64,000 nt of DNA from Flavobacterium sp. Root420 (GTDB lineage Bacteria > Bacteroidota > Bacteroidia > Flavobacteriales > Flavobacteriaceae), in NCBI RefSeq assembly GCF_001427905.1, contig NZ_LMEF01000004.1, positions 39,811 through 103,810 of the forward strand, given 5' to 3'. Positions 52,501-61,963 of this stretch are shown here, piece after piece. The first letter of the stretch is position 1. Each line of letters starts with the position of its first letter. The notes under the pieces are model-generated. The model ran no database searches, was not told the DNA's origin, and saw nothing but the letters and a program-made list of their open reading frames with translations. The translations under genes and the position numbers were made by a program.

Positions 52501-52730
52501 TATTTCATTCCGGGAACTCCATTTAAAGCTCTTTCTAACGGAATAACAACCGATTTGATCATCAATTCGCCATTAGATCCAGGGTAATCTGCCGTAACGT
52601 TTACCATGGGTGGAGAGATGGAAGGAAACTGGGTGATTGGTAAATTCATCACCGACAATATTCCTAAAAAGACAATAATCAGCGATATTACTATCGACAG
52701 AACGGGTCTTTGTATAAATTTATTAAACAT
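49563..52730 (-). CDS. RND multidrug efflux pump, AcrB/HAE1 type
   Basis: Inner-membrane proton-driven exporter. 1055 residues fit the HAE1 family: FNKFIQRPVLSIVISLIIV at the N terminus, porter loops with NLPITQFPSISPPMVNVTA, proton-relay Asp pair in ALVLAIGVVVDDAIVVIEAV, and VLAAQYESFILPLSVILSLP near the C terminus. 12 transmembrane helices expected. It is placed between adaptor and duct genes in a tripartite operon. Substrates are not predictable. Confidence 0.96.
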   Translation of the reverse strand: MFNKFIQRPVLSIVISLIIVFLGILSVMNLPITQFPSISPPMVNVTADYPGSNGELMIKSVVIPLERALNGVPGMKYMTSDAGNDGEASIQVVFNLGTDPNQAAINVQNRVASVTNKLPPLVVREGVKITREVPSMLMYVNLYSTDKNTDMKFLYNYADINVLSELKRVNGVGSGDILGTREYAMRIWLKPDRMLAYKISADEVMEALSSQSLEASPGKTGESSGKRSQAFEYVLKYSGRFTSKEQYENIIVKSNSNGELLRLKDIAKIEFGSSMYDIYSNLNGRPSAAIVLKQSFGSNANQVIEDVKAKLEKIKQKFPKGMDYEISYDVSKFLDASIEKVIHTLIEAFILVGLVVFLFLGDWRSTVIPAIAVPVSLVGTFVFMTFFDISLNLITLFALVLAIGVVVDDAIVVIEAVHAKMEEEHLSPLKATKKAMHEIAGAIVAITFLMAAVFIPVAFMSGPVGVFYRQFSITMATAIILSGIVALTLTPALCAMMLKNNHGTPKKKTPINRFIDGFNNKFNLAQGKYQNVLAKIVNRRAVTIIALLGFCAGTWLISSTVPSGFIPNEDQGMFYAIIQTPPGSSLERTNNIAEKLQKIAETVDGVKSVSSLAGYEILTEGTGSNAGTCLINLKDWNDRKESVQEIMTELEEKSKDIPGANIEFFQPPAVPGYGAAGGFELRLLDKTGVGDFKKVEEVNKEFVEELNKRPELSNVFSFFSASFPQYMMKVDNDLAQQKGVSIENAMNTLSTLVGSNYEISFIKYGINYKVIVQAAPEYRAQPDDILKLYVKNDRDEMVPFSAFMKLEKVYGLSEITRHNMYTSTEISGGPAPGYSSGTAIKVIQEVAAKKLPRGFDIDWAGISADEVAQGNQAIWVFLICLGFVYLVLAAQYESFILPLSVILSLPAGIFGAFLLLKVTGLENNIYAQVAMVMLIGLLGKNAVLIVEFAIQRHAAGKTVLEAAMEGAKARFRPILMTSFAFIAGLLPLAFASGPGKIGNRTIGTAAAGGMLIGTICGVFVIPGLYYIFGRIAEKHKLVKNEEENPLTEEIDNNHV

Positions 52731-52819
52731 TTATTTATTTTTTAATGATTAAACCATGTAAAAAGTTTTCTTTGTTTCAAGTTTCAGGTTTCGCACTGAA
52801 CGTGAAACGTGGAACAAAA

Positions 52820-53902
52820 CTATTCTGCTTTTACGCGTAAATGATTAATTACCGTTTGAGGAGATTGGAACTCATATTTAATTTTGTCGTTCTCTTTTAC
52901 TTTCTGAACTCCTTCAAGTAAAATTTTATCATTTTCAGAAAGTCCTGTTTTTACTACATACAAATCAGGCACTTCACCTGTAATGGTGATTTCTCTTGAA
53001 CTTACTTTATTGTTTTTATCAACAATAAAAACATATTTTTTATCCTGAATCTCGTAAGTAGCTTTTTGTGGAATCACAATAGCATTTTTAAGCGGAACAA
53101 GCATCTGAACTTTTCCGGTCTCTCCGTTTCTAAGTAATTTTTCTGAATTGGGAAATCTGGCTCTGAAAGCAATATTTCCGGTTTCATTATTAAATTCACT
53201 TTCGATAACCTCTACATTTCCTTTGTATTTAAAAGACTCTCCATTCGCTAAAAGCAAATTCACCTTAGTTTCTGCACGATCTTTTACATCCGTTTGGTAT
53301 TGAAGATATTCCGGCTCAGATACATTGAAGTAAGCAAACATTTGGCTATTGTCTGAAAGGCTGGTTAACAATTCACCTTCGTCAATAAGACTACCTAATT
53401 TTAATGGAATACGGTCAATTGTTCCGTCAAACGGAGCTCTGATTTCAGTAAACGATAAATGAAGTTTTGCCAATGCAACCTCAGCTTTTGCAGATTGCAA
53501 TTTTGCCTGAGCCACGCTCAATTCGTTTTTAGAAACGATATTTTTATCTGCCAGTAACTTCGAATTTTGCAATTCAATTTCTACAGATTTTTGCTCAGCC
53601 TGAGCCTTAAGCAATTCAGCCTGATACATGTTTGGCATAATTTTAAACAACAATTGGCCTTTTTTTACAAACTGGCCTTCATCAACATAAATGTTTTGTA
53701 AAAACCCTTTTTCCTGGGCGCGGAGCTCGATATTTCGGACAGATTTAATCTGCGAAACATACTCTTTGGTAAATGAAGTGTCAATTTTTACAGGGCTTGT
53801 CACTGTAAATTTTTCAACTTCTTCTTTTTCTTCTTTTTTTGATGTACAACTGGTTAGGCACAACAAGGCAAGCATGCCTGTTAACACGATAATTCTTTTC
53901 AT
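52820..53902 (-). CDS. RND efflux periplasmic adaptor (lipoprotein)
   Basis: Links the pump to the TolC-like duct. 360 residues, lipobox CLTSC (Cys 19). The barrel-sandwich lipoyl part (EKGFLQNIYVDEGQFVKKGQ then LLFKI), the alpha-hairpin (ELLKAQAEQKSVEIELQNSK and LLADKNIVSKNEL) and EIRAPFDGTIDRIPLKLGSL are visible, in that order. It is 89 bases upstream of the pump gene. Confidence 0.95.
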   Translation of the reverse strand: MKRIIVLTGMLALLCLTSCTSKKEEKEEVEKFTVTSPVKIDTSFTKEYVSQIKSVRNIELRAQEKGFLQNIYVDEGQFVKKGQLLFKIMPNMYQAELLKAQAEQKSVEIELQNSKLLADKNIVSKNELSVAQAKLQSAKAEVALAKLHLSFTEIRAPFDGTIDRIPLKLGSLIDEGELLTSLSDNSQMFAYFNVSEPEYLQYQTDVKDRAETKVNLLLANGESFKYKGNVEVIESEFNNETGNIAFRARFPNSEKLLRNGETGKVQMLVPLKNAIVIPQKATYEIQDKKYVFIVDKNNKVSSREITITGEVPDLYVVKTGLSENDKILLEGVQKVKENDKIKYEFQSPQTVINHLRVKAE

Positions 53903-54075
53903 GATTTTAATGGAAATTTAAGCGATTGAATGCTTGGAATGCGGTGATTCCTTGAGATGAAAAAATGCATCAGCAAGCCTAAGTCAGATCTTAAATTTCA
54001 TATAAGAAGAAGTAAAAAAATATACATCAAAAGATATGCACGATCACAACAAAGGTGACTGATGTATATTGTAAA

Positions 54076-54453
54076 TCAAATTCTTAATACTTGTTGAGTA
54101 ATATAAATAGGATTTGATTGGCCACAAGATGAGCCGAAAATTTCAAAACGATTAAATGAATTCACAACGATCTGACGTGAGATTGTCAGATACCAGCTAT
54201 CTAATAAGCTATAGTTTGTTGCAAAAAATTTATTACTTAAACCATCTTTAAGATCATTACCAAGACATTCTTCGTCAGGATCTACATCGGCATCCTCTAT
54301 GATAGAGTTGCCCTGATCCTGAGTAGTGTATTTAACGCGGTGTCTTTTCTCCAGATAGTGATGAGAACTTTGGTGTGTTTCAGCATTAAGATATTGCCCT
54401 CCGCCTAGCAGAAGGAAATTCATAAACACTAAAAATACTATTAACTTTCTCAT
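54076..54453 (-). CDS. Small secreted protein, unknown
   Basis: About 125 residues from the ATG at 54453; the longer frame from 54486 adds 11 residues that do not improve the signal. A hydrophobic N-terminal segment (KLIVFLVFMNFLLLGGG) looks like a signal peptide. The mature part has an acidic DADVDPDEECLG segment and two other Cys-containing stretches. It may be the start of a unit with the efflux genes only by proximity (about 170 bases). No family recognised. Confidence 0.55.
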   Translation of the reverse strand: MRKLIVFLVFMNFLLLGGGQYLNAETHQSSHHYLEKRHRVKYTTQDQGNSIIEDADVDPDEECLGNDLKDGLSNKFFATNYSLLDSWYLTISRQIVVNSFNRFEIFGSSCGQSNPIYITQQVLRI

Positions 54454-54706
54454 TTGGGTGCGAAAGTAAGTAAAGTATTTATACAAAAAAAGAAAATTTT
54501 ATAAGCTTTAACATTTAAAAAAACACGAAAACGTTTTCATTATTTTTTTACTCAGAAATTATAATAAAACCTTAATAATTTCTTGCAAAATCTCATAAAA
54601 ATATCATTTTGTAAACAAAAACTTACCAACAAAAGTAGTTGATCTTCCAAATAAAATCAAAATCGCAAATATTTGACCGCTACTATTTTATTCGGCAAAA
54701 ATGGTT

Positions 54707-55117
54707 TCACCAGAAAAGCAAAATTTCCATTATTGAAAATTTCTGACCTGACTTAACAAACGTTTTACCAATATCTTTCATACCAAATTTCTCGTAAAAT
54801 GACTTTTTATTGGTTCTCGCATTACACCATACTTTTCGCAAACCTCTATCTTTTGCAAGTTTCAAAATATAATTTAACAATAATGAAGCTATTCCTTTTC
54901 CCTGATAATTTTCCAATGTTGCTAATTTTCGAAACTGCATTTCATCATCAGTAATAAAACAAGAAACAATTGAAACTAATTTATCCTGATCAAACACTCC
55001 AAAATGTAGTCCTGAATTATCCTCTTCCAACTGCACAAATTCAAAAGGCTGATCTGGCCACATTACTTTGTGTCTAATTTCCCAGGTTTCTGAAGCTTTA
55101 AGTGCTACAATTTTCAT
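54707..55117 (-). CDS. GNAT-family N-acetyltransferase
   Basis: About 136 residues from the ATG at 55117 (10 residues shorter than the longest frame, which begins MFCMINNNSK). The acetyl-CoA loop LENYQGKGIASLLLNYIL and the CNARTNKKSFYEKFGM segment fix the family; the LRKVWCNAR strand precedes it. Substrate unknown; compact GNATs of this sort act on small amines, amino acids or peptides. Confidence 0.88.
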   Translation of the reverse strand: MKIVALKASETWEIRHKVMWPDQPFEFVQLEEDNSGLHFGVFDQDKLVSIVSCFITDDEMQFRKLATLENYQGKGIASLLLNYILKLAKDRGLRKVWCNARTNKKSFYEKFGMKDIGKTFVKSGQKFSIMEILLFW

Positions 55118-55301
55118 TTTGCTATTGTTGTTTATCATACAAAACAAATTTACGAGATTTCAAAAGCACATTAATCAAAACGAAAAATTGACGTAACTCA
55201 ATAAAATTCAGTACAATACATTGAAATAAATTCCAAATCATGATACTATTCTGGTTAAAAAGAATTATTTTTATGCTATGTAAAACCAAATAAATCCAAT
55301 T

Positions 55302-55865
55302 ATGAAAAAATTCATTTTAGCAGCATTATTATGTATTAGTATAAATGGCTTTGCACAATTGATACAATTTGGACCTCAATTTTCTTCTAATATAACTTCC
55401 GTTATTACAGATGATTTCAGTTCCAAGAGCTCTGGCTCTGACGTTGGTTTTGCAGGTTTTGTAAGAGTGAATTTATTACTTTTCTACGGTCAGGGTGAAT
55501 TTGGGTATACATCTTCAAAATTTAGTGTTTCACAAACCGGAATTGGAGAAACCGAATATACATTAGGTGGAACAGATGCGACCTTAATTGCAGGTTTCAA
55601 AGTTGTTCCCTTAGGAAAACTAGGAAACATCAGAGTTTTTGTAGGTTACAACTGGAAAAATTATTCAGATATAAAAGCGAGCAATAGTCTTAATTACATT
55701 GCGTTTGAGAAAAACAACAGCAGTTTCCTTGGTGGTGCCGGAGTCGATTTATGGAGATTTACCGTAGATTATCGCTACCTGGCCGGTGTTACTGATCTTG
55801 ACCCTTCCGGACGAAGTATTAAAACCGGGATCTCGAATTTCTCTGTAGGATTTAAATTCTTATAA
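55302..55865 (+). CDS. Outer membrane beta-barrel protein, small
   Basis: 187 residues with signal peptide (ends GFAQ, residue 19). Alternating hydrophobic strands with Gly and aromatic residues (IQFGPQFSSNITSVI, GFAGFVRVNLLLFYGQGEF, FTVDYRYLAGVTDL) and a C terminus ending VGFKFL are typical of OmpA-like/porin-family barrels, about 8 strands. Its function (porin, adhesin) is unclear. Confidence 0.85.
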   Translation: MKKFILAALLCISINGFAQLIQFGPQFSSNITSVITDDFSSKSSGSDVGFAGFVRVNLLLFYGQGEFGYTSSKFSVSQTGIGETEYTLGGTDATLIAGFKVVPLGKLGNIRVFVGYNWKNYSDIKASNSLNYIAFEKNNSSFLGGAGVDLWRFTVDYRYLAGVTDLDPSGRSIKTGISNFSVGFKFL

Positions 55866-55885
55866 ATTTTAAATAGAGCATAAAA

Positions 55886-55912
55886 AAAGGGAATCAAATT
55901 GATTCCCTTTTT
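55886..55912. terminator. Bidirectional terminator
   Basis: AAAGGGAATCA/TGATTCCCTTT (55886-55896 with 55900-55910), with A-run on the left and T-run on the right, between the barrel gene and the next minus gene. Confidence 0.85.
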
Positions 55913-55913
55913 G

Positions 55914-56528
55914 TTATTTTACTTTACTGTAAAATCTTTCCAAATTATCAGCTTCTATTTTCTCAACACCGTTTTCTGTTTGTTTGGCAATATTGATTAA
56001 ATGCAATATATCTGAATTTTCATTTAAAGAACAATTCCAGATAGTTCCATCGGATAGAATAATAGCCGAAAATAAGGCATCGGATTCATCTTTATTGTAA
56101 TAAGTTAAATCTTCAGACCTGATCAATTTTTTCGCTTTCGTTTTGATATCCAATTCATAAAACAAAATCTGTTTTTGATTAATTTCTATCAATTCTTCTA
56201 CCGTCTTAGGGGTATTGCTAGCAGCATTTACAGCCCAAAGCGGTTTGTCGCCATTCATTATCCAGGTTCCGACAACTTTATCCATGATGCTTTTTCTCAA
56301 CATGGTTTTTAGGCTATCTACTTTTTTGATAGACTCTTTTCCTAACTCATTTTCAGGCTTAATTTTAGAAGCGATAGAAAATAAATCAAGTGCTTTTACA
56401 AACTCGGCTTTCTTGTAGCAGGAAACTGCCAATTCATACCTTGTTTTTTGAAATGCAACTTTTGAATCATTCTGGGCAATAATTGTACATGAGAATAGTA
56501 GAACAAGAAAAATTAGGGGCTTTTTCAT
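55914..56528 (-). CDS. Secreted protein of unknown function
   Basis: 204 residues from the ATG at 56528; the longer start at 56561 adds 11 residues before the MKKPLIFLVLLFSCTIIAQ signal peptide. The mature part has a helical TPR-like segment (ELAVSCYKKAEFVKALDLFS), then a WIMNGDKPLWAV stretch and a LYNNIASAK-free beta region with GTIWNCSLNENSDILHL. No family recognised. Confidence 0.7.
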   Translation of the reverse strand: MKKPLIFLVLLFSCTIIAQNDSKVAFQKTRYELAVSCYKKAEFVKALDLFSIASKIKPENELGKESIKKVDSLKTMLRKSIMDKVVGTWIMNGDKPLWAVNAASNTPKTVEELIEINQKQILFYELDIKTKAKKLIRSEDLTYYNKDESDALFSAIILSDGTIWNCSLNENSDILHLINIAKQTENGVEKIEADNLERFYSKVK

Positions 56529-56765
56529 TTGTGTTATTATTTTGTTTTTGCAAAAGTACAAGGTTAGAACCTAACTATTCTACGTCTTTCCTTATTTATA
56601 CTGCGAATACTGAATTTTTAACATATTAAAACAAAAAAAACCAGCTTCTTGTTGATTATTTCAATGAATTATTCGCAATCATTCTTAAAAACTTACATAA
56701 TTCACCTTAAATAATTAATAAAATTGAAACTTTTCGAAGAACAGCACCATTTTTTAAACTGAATT

Positions 56766-57152
56766 TTAAAATGCATTTAAAATCTGCATTGCTTTTTCCG
56801 TATCCTTTTTACCAACAAAAATATGATCATGATAAAATGCGGCCACAACATTACAGCTAATTCCTTTATCTGAAAGTGCTTTTGAAAACGCCGCTGTTAA
56901 TCCGACGGCTTCCAAAGAAGAATGTACCGAAAGTGTTATCCAGGACATTGTCATTGAATATTCTAAATTCAATTTATCAGCAATTTCTTTTTTAAGAATT
57001 AATGTAATTGCTTCTTTTTCTTTAAAGAACATTTCAACTTCATACAAATTAAGATTTCCTAATTTCTCCACTTTACAAAAAACATAATCTCCAGAGTTAT
57101 GTTCCGGCTTCATACTCTTTAGCAATATTTGCAAATCTTTCTCTCCAGACAT
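56766..57152 (-). CDS. ACT-domain protein (CASTOR/ACT_3-like)
   Basis: 128 residues, cytoplasmic. MSWITLSVHSSLEAVGLTAA and AFSKALSDKGISCNVVAAFYHDHIFV are the helix-strand layout of the paired ACT folds in DUF2241-type proteins. Such proteins bind small ligands, often amino acids; the ligand here is unknown. It stands alone. Confidence 0.75.
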   Translation of the reverse strand: MSGEKDLQILLKSMKPEHNSGDYVFCKVEKLGNLNLYEVEMFFKEKEAITLILKKEIADKLNLEYSMTMSWITLSVHSSLEAVGLTAAFSKALSDKGISCNVVAAFYHDHIFVGKKDTEKAMQILNAF

Positions 57153-57206
57153 TTTTGAATTTTATTAAGTTGATTATTTTAGTTTTAAAAATCACCGTTA
57201 AAAAAT

Positions 57207-57241
57207 AAAAAACCGTCTTTCTCAATGAAAAAGACAGTTTA
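57207..57241 (-). terminator. Terminator after the M1 peptidase gene
   Basis: AACCGTCTTT paired with AAAGACAGTT (one mismatch), with T-run on the minus strand side (A-rich at 57200-57210), 15 bases after the M1 gene end. Confidence 0.7.
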
Positions 57242-57255
57242 GAAATTAGCTTATT

Positions 57256-59127
57256 TTATTTTGAAATAAAAGTATTATTTGCCGGAGTGGCATCCATAAA
57301 AATGCCTCCATCAAGCGCAATACTTTTGATTTTCTTTTTGCTGTTTAAAGTAATAGTCGCCAGTTTTTGATTGCTTTCCCAAACTGCCGGAGTTTGATGA
57401 ACAGTTTCTTTTGAATCATCCAAGTAAACAACTTTTACATCAAACGGAATTGCAAAACCTCCTGTGTTCGCTACTGAAACAGTATTTTTTTCAACACTTT
57501 TAACCGAAATATCAATGTAGTTATTGGTGAAAAACCAATTGTTAAAAAACCAGTTCAGATTTTTTCCTGAAGCGGTATTCATGGAGTTGAAATAATCCCA
57601 CGGAATAGGGTGTTTTCCGTTCCAATTTTCCATATAGGCATGCAAAGATTTTTTGAACAAATCATCGCCAAGCAAATCTTTTAAAGCCAAATAAGAAAGT
57701 GATGCTTTACCATAGGAATTATTACCATAACCAGAATCTGACAACTGTGATGACATAGTGATGATGGGCTGATCTTCTTCGGTTGATGGATCACTTATGT
57801 ATTGTTGTACCCGAAACTCTTTGTAAAATTTATCGGCAGCTTCTTTTCCGTGTTCGGCAATTCCAATTAAGTATTCAAAAGTTGTTGCCCAACCTTCATC
57901 CATAAAAGCATAACGTGTTTCGTTGATTCCCATATAAAACGGAAAATAAGTATGTGCTACTTCATGATCCTGAACCAATTGCGCAAAAACAGGATCTCCC
58001 ATTTGAGAGTCGTTACACATCATTGGGTATTCCATATCGGCAAAACCCTGAAAAGCAGTCATTTTAGAAAACGGATACGGAATTCCCGGCCAGTTATTAG
58101 AAAACCAATCCAATGCATATTGATTGTTCTTGATTGAGTTCACAAAATCAGTTCCGGTCACATCATACGCTGCCTGTATACTGGCTCGTCGGTTTGTTTT
58201 TTTATCTACTACAACACTACCTGCATCCCATAAATAATGATCACTTAAACCAAAACAAACATCTGTGATATTTTTGGCTTCAAATTTCCAAACATTCCAT
58301 TCGTTTTGTTTCGTTACAAGGCCACTTTTCATTTCCTGTTCATTGGCAATATGTACAACTTCATCTGTTGTGTAGGATTTTTTAAGACGTGAAGCAAATT
58401 CTGGCTGCAAAACCTCATCCTGATTTAATAAATCCCCTGTTCCGTAAACCACATAATTCTTTGGTGCTTTTACAGAATAGGTATAATCGTTAAAGTCATT
58501 ATAAAATTCCTGACCCGAAGTATGAGGCAGATTATCCCATTTATTGTAATCGTCAAAAACAGAAACACGAGGATAACTATAAGCTACAAAAAATGTGGTA
58601 TTATCAATTTGCCCTTCTCTTCCGCTCAATTTTGATAATGGATAATTCCAATCCATATCAATTGTCATTTTACTATGTGGTGGTAAAGGTTTTTTCATCT
58701 TTACGATTCCTACTGTCCCCCAGTTTTTAGCATCTTCCTTATAAACTATTCCCTCAATTTTTAAAGCTGTAATTGTTAAGCCATCGGTAAAAAAATCATC
58801 ACTATTTTCTACGGCGCGTGATGCATTTTTTTTATGAATATTATTGACAAATCTTATTCGCAAATTTTTTAATGTATCGTTACTATTGTTTTCATAAACG
58901 ATAGTTTCAGTTCCGCTAACTATTTTTGTGCTGGCATTAACTTGGAGCGCAATAGTATATTTACCATGATTCTGCCAATAATTTTTTCCCGGTTTCCCGT
59001 CCATAGAACGAGTGCCTTTTGCGTAAGCTTCTTTTATATTTCTAGGCATATAAAGCTCCTGTGCAAAGCTTTTTTGTGCAAGAAAAATAAATGCAATTAC
59101 CACTAATTGAAGTACATTTTTTCTCAT
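57256..59127 (-). CDS. M1 family zinc metallopeptidase, secreted
   Basis: An aminopeptidase of 623 residues with a signal peptide (ends KSFAQ). The zinc site is complete: H388-E389-V-A-H392 and, 18 residues later, E411 in FMDEGWATTFE. The AYSYPRVSVFDDYN and GFADMEYPMMCND segments match the substrate-binding side. The C-terminal ~90 residues are a beta domain. It is monocistronic between terminators. Periplasmic or secreted, for peptide use. Confidence 0.93.
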   Translation of the reverse strand: MRKNVLQLVVIAFIFLAQKSFAQELYMPRNIKEAYAKGTRSMDGKPGKNYWQNHGKYTIALQVNASTKIVSGTETIVYENNSNDTLKNLRIRFVNNIHKKNASRAVENSDDFFTDGLTITALKIEGIVYKEDAKNWGTVGIVKMKKPLPPHSKMTIDMDWNYPLSKLSGREGQIDNTTFFVAYSYPRVSVFDDYNKWDNLPHTSGQEFYNDFNDYTYSVKAPKNYVVYGTGDLLNQDEVLQPEFASRLKKSYTTDEVVHIANEQEMKSGLVTKQNEWNVWKFEAKNITDVCFGLSDHYLWDAGSVVVDKKTNRRASIQAAYDVTGTDFVNSIKNNQYALDWFSNNWPGIPYPFSKMTAFQGFADMEYPMMCNDSQMGDPVFAQLVQDHEVAHTYFPFYMGINETRYAFMDEGWATTFEYLIGIAEHGKEAADKFYKEFRVQQYISDPSTEEDQPIITMSSQLSDSGYGNNSYGKASLSYLALKDLLGDDLFKKSLHAYMENWNGKHPIPWDYFNSMNTASGKNLNWFFNNWFFTNNYIDISVKSVEKNTVSVANTGGFAIPFDVKVVYLDDSKETVHQTPAVWESNQKLATITLNSKKKIKSIALDGGIFMDATPANNTFISK

Positions 59128-59217
59128 AACTTGTTTTAAGATTTTGATGATTTAATTGATTATAATATTAGTGGATTTTTTTAACGTAATGTTACACTTC
59201 TTTTTAAAATTATGCTT

Positions 59218-59410
59218 TTTGTTATATTGGACGTCACTTAACCGCAAAGATCGCGAGGAATTACGCAAAGGTCGCAAAGTTGATTTTTCTATGAGCTTTA
59301 GTTTTTCAGGCTGCCTACTCTATGGTGAGAATTGCACGCCAAGTCGCAAAGCCGCCAAGTTTAATAGATTTAAAAAACTTAGTGCCTTTGCGCCTTTGTG
59401 GCAAAAACCT
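59218..59410. repeat. Dispersed repeat with AACCGCAAAG/CTTTGCGC ends
   Basis: TTAACCGCAAAG followed by AGGAATTACGCAAAGGTC near 59250, and AGTGCCTTTGCGCCTTTGTG near 59381, are complementary ends of a ~190-bp unit. An 85-codon frame runs across it but has no support. Such units are common in flavobacterial intergenic DNA. Confidence 0.5.
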
Positions 59411-59454
59411 TAGCAACTCAGAATCTCAGCACCTTAAAACCTTAAAAAAGAAAA

Positions 59455-59483
59455 ACCGTCTTTCTCTGGCGAAAAAAGACGGT
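59455..59483 (-). terminator. Terminator after the aldehyde dehydrogenase
   Basis: ACCGTCTTT paired with AAAAGACGGT, with T-run on the minus strand (A-run at about 59442-59455), 29 bases past the gene end. Confidence 0.75.
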
Positions 59484-59511
59484 ATCTACAATTAATATAT
59501 AACCTTAATAA

Positions 59512-61092
59512 CTACAAAATATAATCGGTATTAATAAAATTCGATTCTTTGCTGTTTAGCAATTCCTGCAAAATTTCATTGTTATACGCAATATCTTTTG
59601 AAGCCACGAACGTACGGATTGAAAACGAACGCAAAGCATCCGGAATACTTAAGGTTCCTACGGCAGAATCTTTACGCCCTGTAAACGGGAACGCGTCTGG
59701 CCCTCTTTGGCAAGAACTGTTGAGGTTTACCCTGCAAACTAAATTCACTAAAGCATCAATAAGCGGTGCTAAAGTTTTAATATCTTTTCCGAACAAACTC
59801 ACTTGTTGTCCGTAATTTGATTCGGCCATATCTTCAAGTGGTTCGTTGATATCTTTGAACGAAATAATTGGCACAACTGGTCCAAATTGTTCTTCATGAT
59901 ACACTCTCATTTCTTTATTTACTGGATATAAAACCGCAGGAAAAATAAAATTATCGGTATGTTTTCCTCCTTTTTCATTCAGGATTTTTGCGCCTTTGTG
60001 TAAAGCATCATCAATTAATCCCTGAATATAAGCTGGTTTGTCCGTTTCCGGAAGCGGTGTTAAAGAAGCACCTTTATCCCACGGATTTCCAAATCCTAAT
60101 GCGTCTACTTTTTCAGAAAAACGTCTGTTAAATTCTGCTGCAATAGATTCGTGAACATATAAAACTTTTAAAGCAGTACAACGTTGTCCGTTGAAAGATA
60201 AACTTCCTGCAATACATTCCTGAATCGCCAAATCTAAGTCGGCATCCGGTAAAATAATCGCCGGATTTTTAGCTTCTAAACCTAAAATCAAACGCAATCT
60301 GTTTTTGTTTGGATGCTGATCCTGCAATGCAATTGCCGATTTACTGTTACCAATTAAGGCCAAAACATCAATCTTTCCAGATTTCATAATTGGAGAAGCT
60401 ACTTCACGGCCTCTTCCGTATACGATGTTGATTACGCCTTTTGGAAAACTGCTTCTAAAAGCTTCCAATAAAGGAGAAATACATAAAACACCATGTTTAG
60501 CCGGTTTAAAGATTACAGCGTTACCCATAATCAAAGCCGGAATCAACAAGGAGAAAGTTTCATTAAGAGGGTAATTGTAAGGCCCAAGACACAAAACAAC
60601 TCCAAGAGGTCCGCGACGAATCATTGCGTTTACACCCTGTACTTTAGAAAAGTGAGAACTGCGTCCGTTTAATTCTTTATAACTGTCAATAGTATCCTGA
60701 ATATATTCAACCGTTCTGTCGAATTCTTTTTGCGAATCTCCAAGGTTTTTTCCAATTTCCCACATCAAAAGTTTAACCACTTCTTCGCGGGTTTCCTTCA
60801 TCTGTCTTACGAAATTTTCCATGCATTTAATACGGTCAACTACCTTCATCGTTGGCCATAAACCTTGTCCTTTATTATAAGCCGCATTGGCAGCTTCAAC
60901 CACTTCAGCAGCTTCTTTTTCTGCCATGAACGGAATAGATCCTAATAAGGTCGGCGTATATTTTTCTGTAGAAGAAATAGTCGAAAATACAGGTGTGGTC
61001 TGTCCTGTCCATTTTTTTAATTCTCCATTTACAAGATAAGTATCTTGATTTATCAGGTTTGTAATCTGATATTCTTCGGGTATTAAACTCAT
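59512..61092 (-). CDS. Aldehyde dehydrogenase, NADP-dependent glyceraldehyde-3-phosphate dehydrogenase type
   Basis: 526 residues, cytoplasmic. Catalytic Cys C305 in [10 protein letters not shown] and the Glu in GLEAKNPA fit the ALDH active site. The [20 protein letters not shown] stretch and the [20 protein letters not shown] ending resemble the GapN branch, which makes 3-phosphoglycerate directly and supplies NADPH. Other short-chain aldehydes are possible. It is monocistronic with its own terminator. Confidence 0.85.
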   Translation of the reverse strand: MSLIPEEYQITNLINQDTYLVNGELKKWTGQTTPVFSTISSTEKYTPTLLGSIPFMAEKEAAEVVEAANAAYNKGQGLWPTMKVVDRIKCMENFVRQMKETREEVVKLLMWEIGKNLGDSQKEFDRTVEYIQDTIDSYKELNGRSSHFSKVQGVNAMIRRGPLGVVLCLGPYNYPLNETFSLLIPALIMGNAVIFKPAKHGVLCISPLLEAFRSSFPKGVINIVYGRGREVASPIMKSGKIDVLALIGNSKSAIALQDQHPNKNRLRLILGLEAKNPAIILPDADLDLAIQECIAGSLSFNGQRCTALKVLYVHESIAAEFNRRFSEKVDALGFGNPWDKGASLTPLPETDKPAYIQGLIDDALHKGAKILNEKGGKHTDNFIFPAVLYPVNKEMRVYHEEQFGPVVPIISFKDINEPLEDMAESNYGQQVSLFGKDIKTLAPLIDALVNLVCRVNLNSSCQRGPDAFPFTGRKDSAVGTLSIPDALRSFSIRTFVASKDIAYNNEILQELLNSKESNFINTDYIL

Positions 61093-61137
61093 AATCTGGT
61101 AATTTATAATTTGGTTATTAATAGCATTTTAAACGAA

Positions 61138-61165
61138 AAAAAGAGGCTATTCGTGCCTCTTCTTC
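61138..61165 (-). terminator. Terminator after the rhodanese gene
   Basis: AAGAGGC/GCCTCTT (61141-61147 with 61155-61161) with A-run to the left, giving T-run on the minus strand. Confidence 0.8.
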
Positions 61166-61169
61166 TATC

Positions 61170-61481
61170 TTATGGATTTACGGTATCCCCTTCCCAGTCC
61201 AGAATTCCACCAAGCAGATTATAGGCATTATCTATACCTAACTCATTCATAATCTGACATGCTTTGGCACTTCTGGCTCCAGAACGGCAATACACATAAT
61301 AATTTTTGTTTTTATCTAACTCTTCGATTTCATAAATAAAACCTTGTCCTTTATTGATGTCAATGTTTACGGCATTCTCGATATAACCGTCATTAAATTC
61401 GTCCTCAGTTCTTACGTCCAGTATAACTGCATTCTCGTCAGCAGCAAGCTGATTAACCCAATCTTCTTGTGATAAATTCAT
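61170..61481 (-). CDS. Rhodanese-domain sulfurtransferase
   Basis: 103 residues, a single rhodanese domain. Active-site loop YCRSGARS with C65; VILDVRTEDEFNDGYIENAV precedes it. It probably moves sulfane sulfur to an acceptor. The nearby TauE/SafE permease and Crp-type regulator form a plausible sulfur-related neighbourhood, though on separate transcripts. Confidence 0.92.
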   Translation of the reverse strand: MNLSQEDWVNQLAADENAVILDVRTEDEFNDGYIENAVNIDINKGQGFIYEIEELDKNKNYYVYCRSGARSAKACQIMNELGIDNAYNLLGGILDWEGDTVNP

Positions 61482-61717
61482 AATAAATGTGTTTTTGTAA
61501 AATTACGACGTTTCTATTAATTAAAAACGTACCAAATGCGATTTCGATTATTATTCTCAGAAAACGTTTTAGAGAAAGTATTATAATCAGTGAAACACAA
61601 ATTTACTTACTATTTTTAAAAATATAGTCTATAAAGTCGATCGAAAATAGGATTTTTTCATTTTCATAAAATGCAGCCAAATATGGTTTTCTGATAATTT
61701 ATACCATTTCAATCTGC

Positions 61718-61725
61718 TATCTTTG
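61718..61725 (+). promoter_or_regulatory. Probable -7 promoter box before the Crp-type gene
   Basis: TATCTTTG matches the Bacteroidota -7 consensus TANNTTTG exactly. It lies 238 bases before the start codon and outside the inverted-repeat pair. Confidence 0.5.
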
Positions 61726-61837
61726 TATTAAATGAGATATTTTAATCTCATTTTGATAAAAAAGAGTAGCCACGAATTCACGAATTAGTTTGTGAAAAAA
61801 TATATTTCAACATATAGAAACATAGTTTTACTTTGTA

Positions 61838-61897
61838 AAAAAAGAAAATGGAAGAAACTAGTTTCCACACATAGTCCCGAAGCGTCGGGATGTTTTG
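61838..61897 (+). repeat. Left arm of a 60-bp perfect inverted repeat around the Crp-type gene
   Basis: Exactly complementary to 62670-62729. It contains CGAAGCGTCGGGATGTTTTG. Sequence beyond the perfect arms is still similar to the other copy. Confidence 0.8.
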
Positions 61898-61963
61898 TAA
61901 GCAAGTGAAATGCCTTTTTTTAGCTATAAAAAACTATGACACTATGTGTTTAAAAAATAACCA

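Larger units (their letters stand above)
61482..61963. other. 482-base interval before the Crp-type gene
   Basis: The left part (to about 61730) has no gene. TATCTTTG at 61718-61725 is a perfect TANNTTTG box and the likely promoter for the Crp-type gene. From about 61800 to 61960 lies one copy of the ACACATAG repeat with a 60-bp arm described separately. Confidence 0.6.

Noticed and set aside
59156..59413. 85-residue plus frame after the M1 peptidase
   Set aside because: It runs across a dispersed repeat with complementary ends; composition shows no protein-like pattern.
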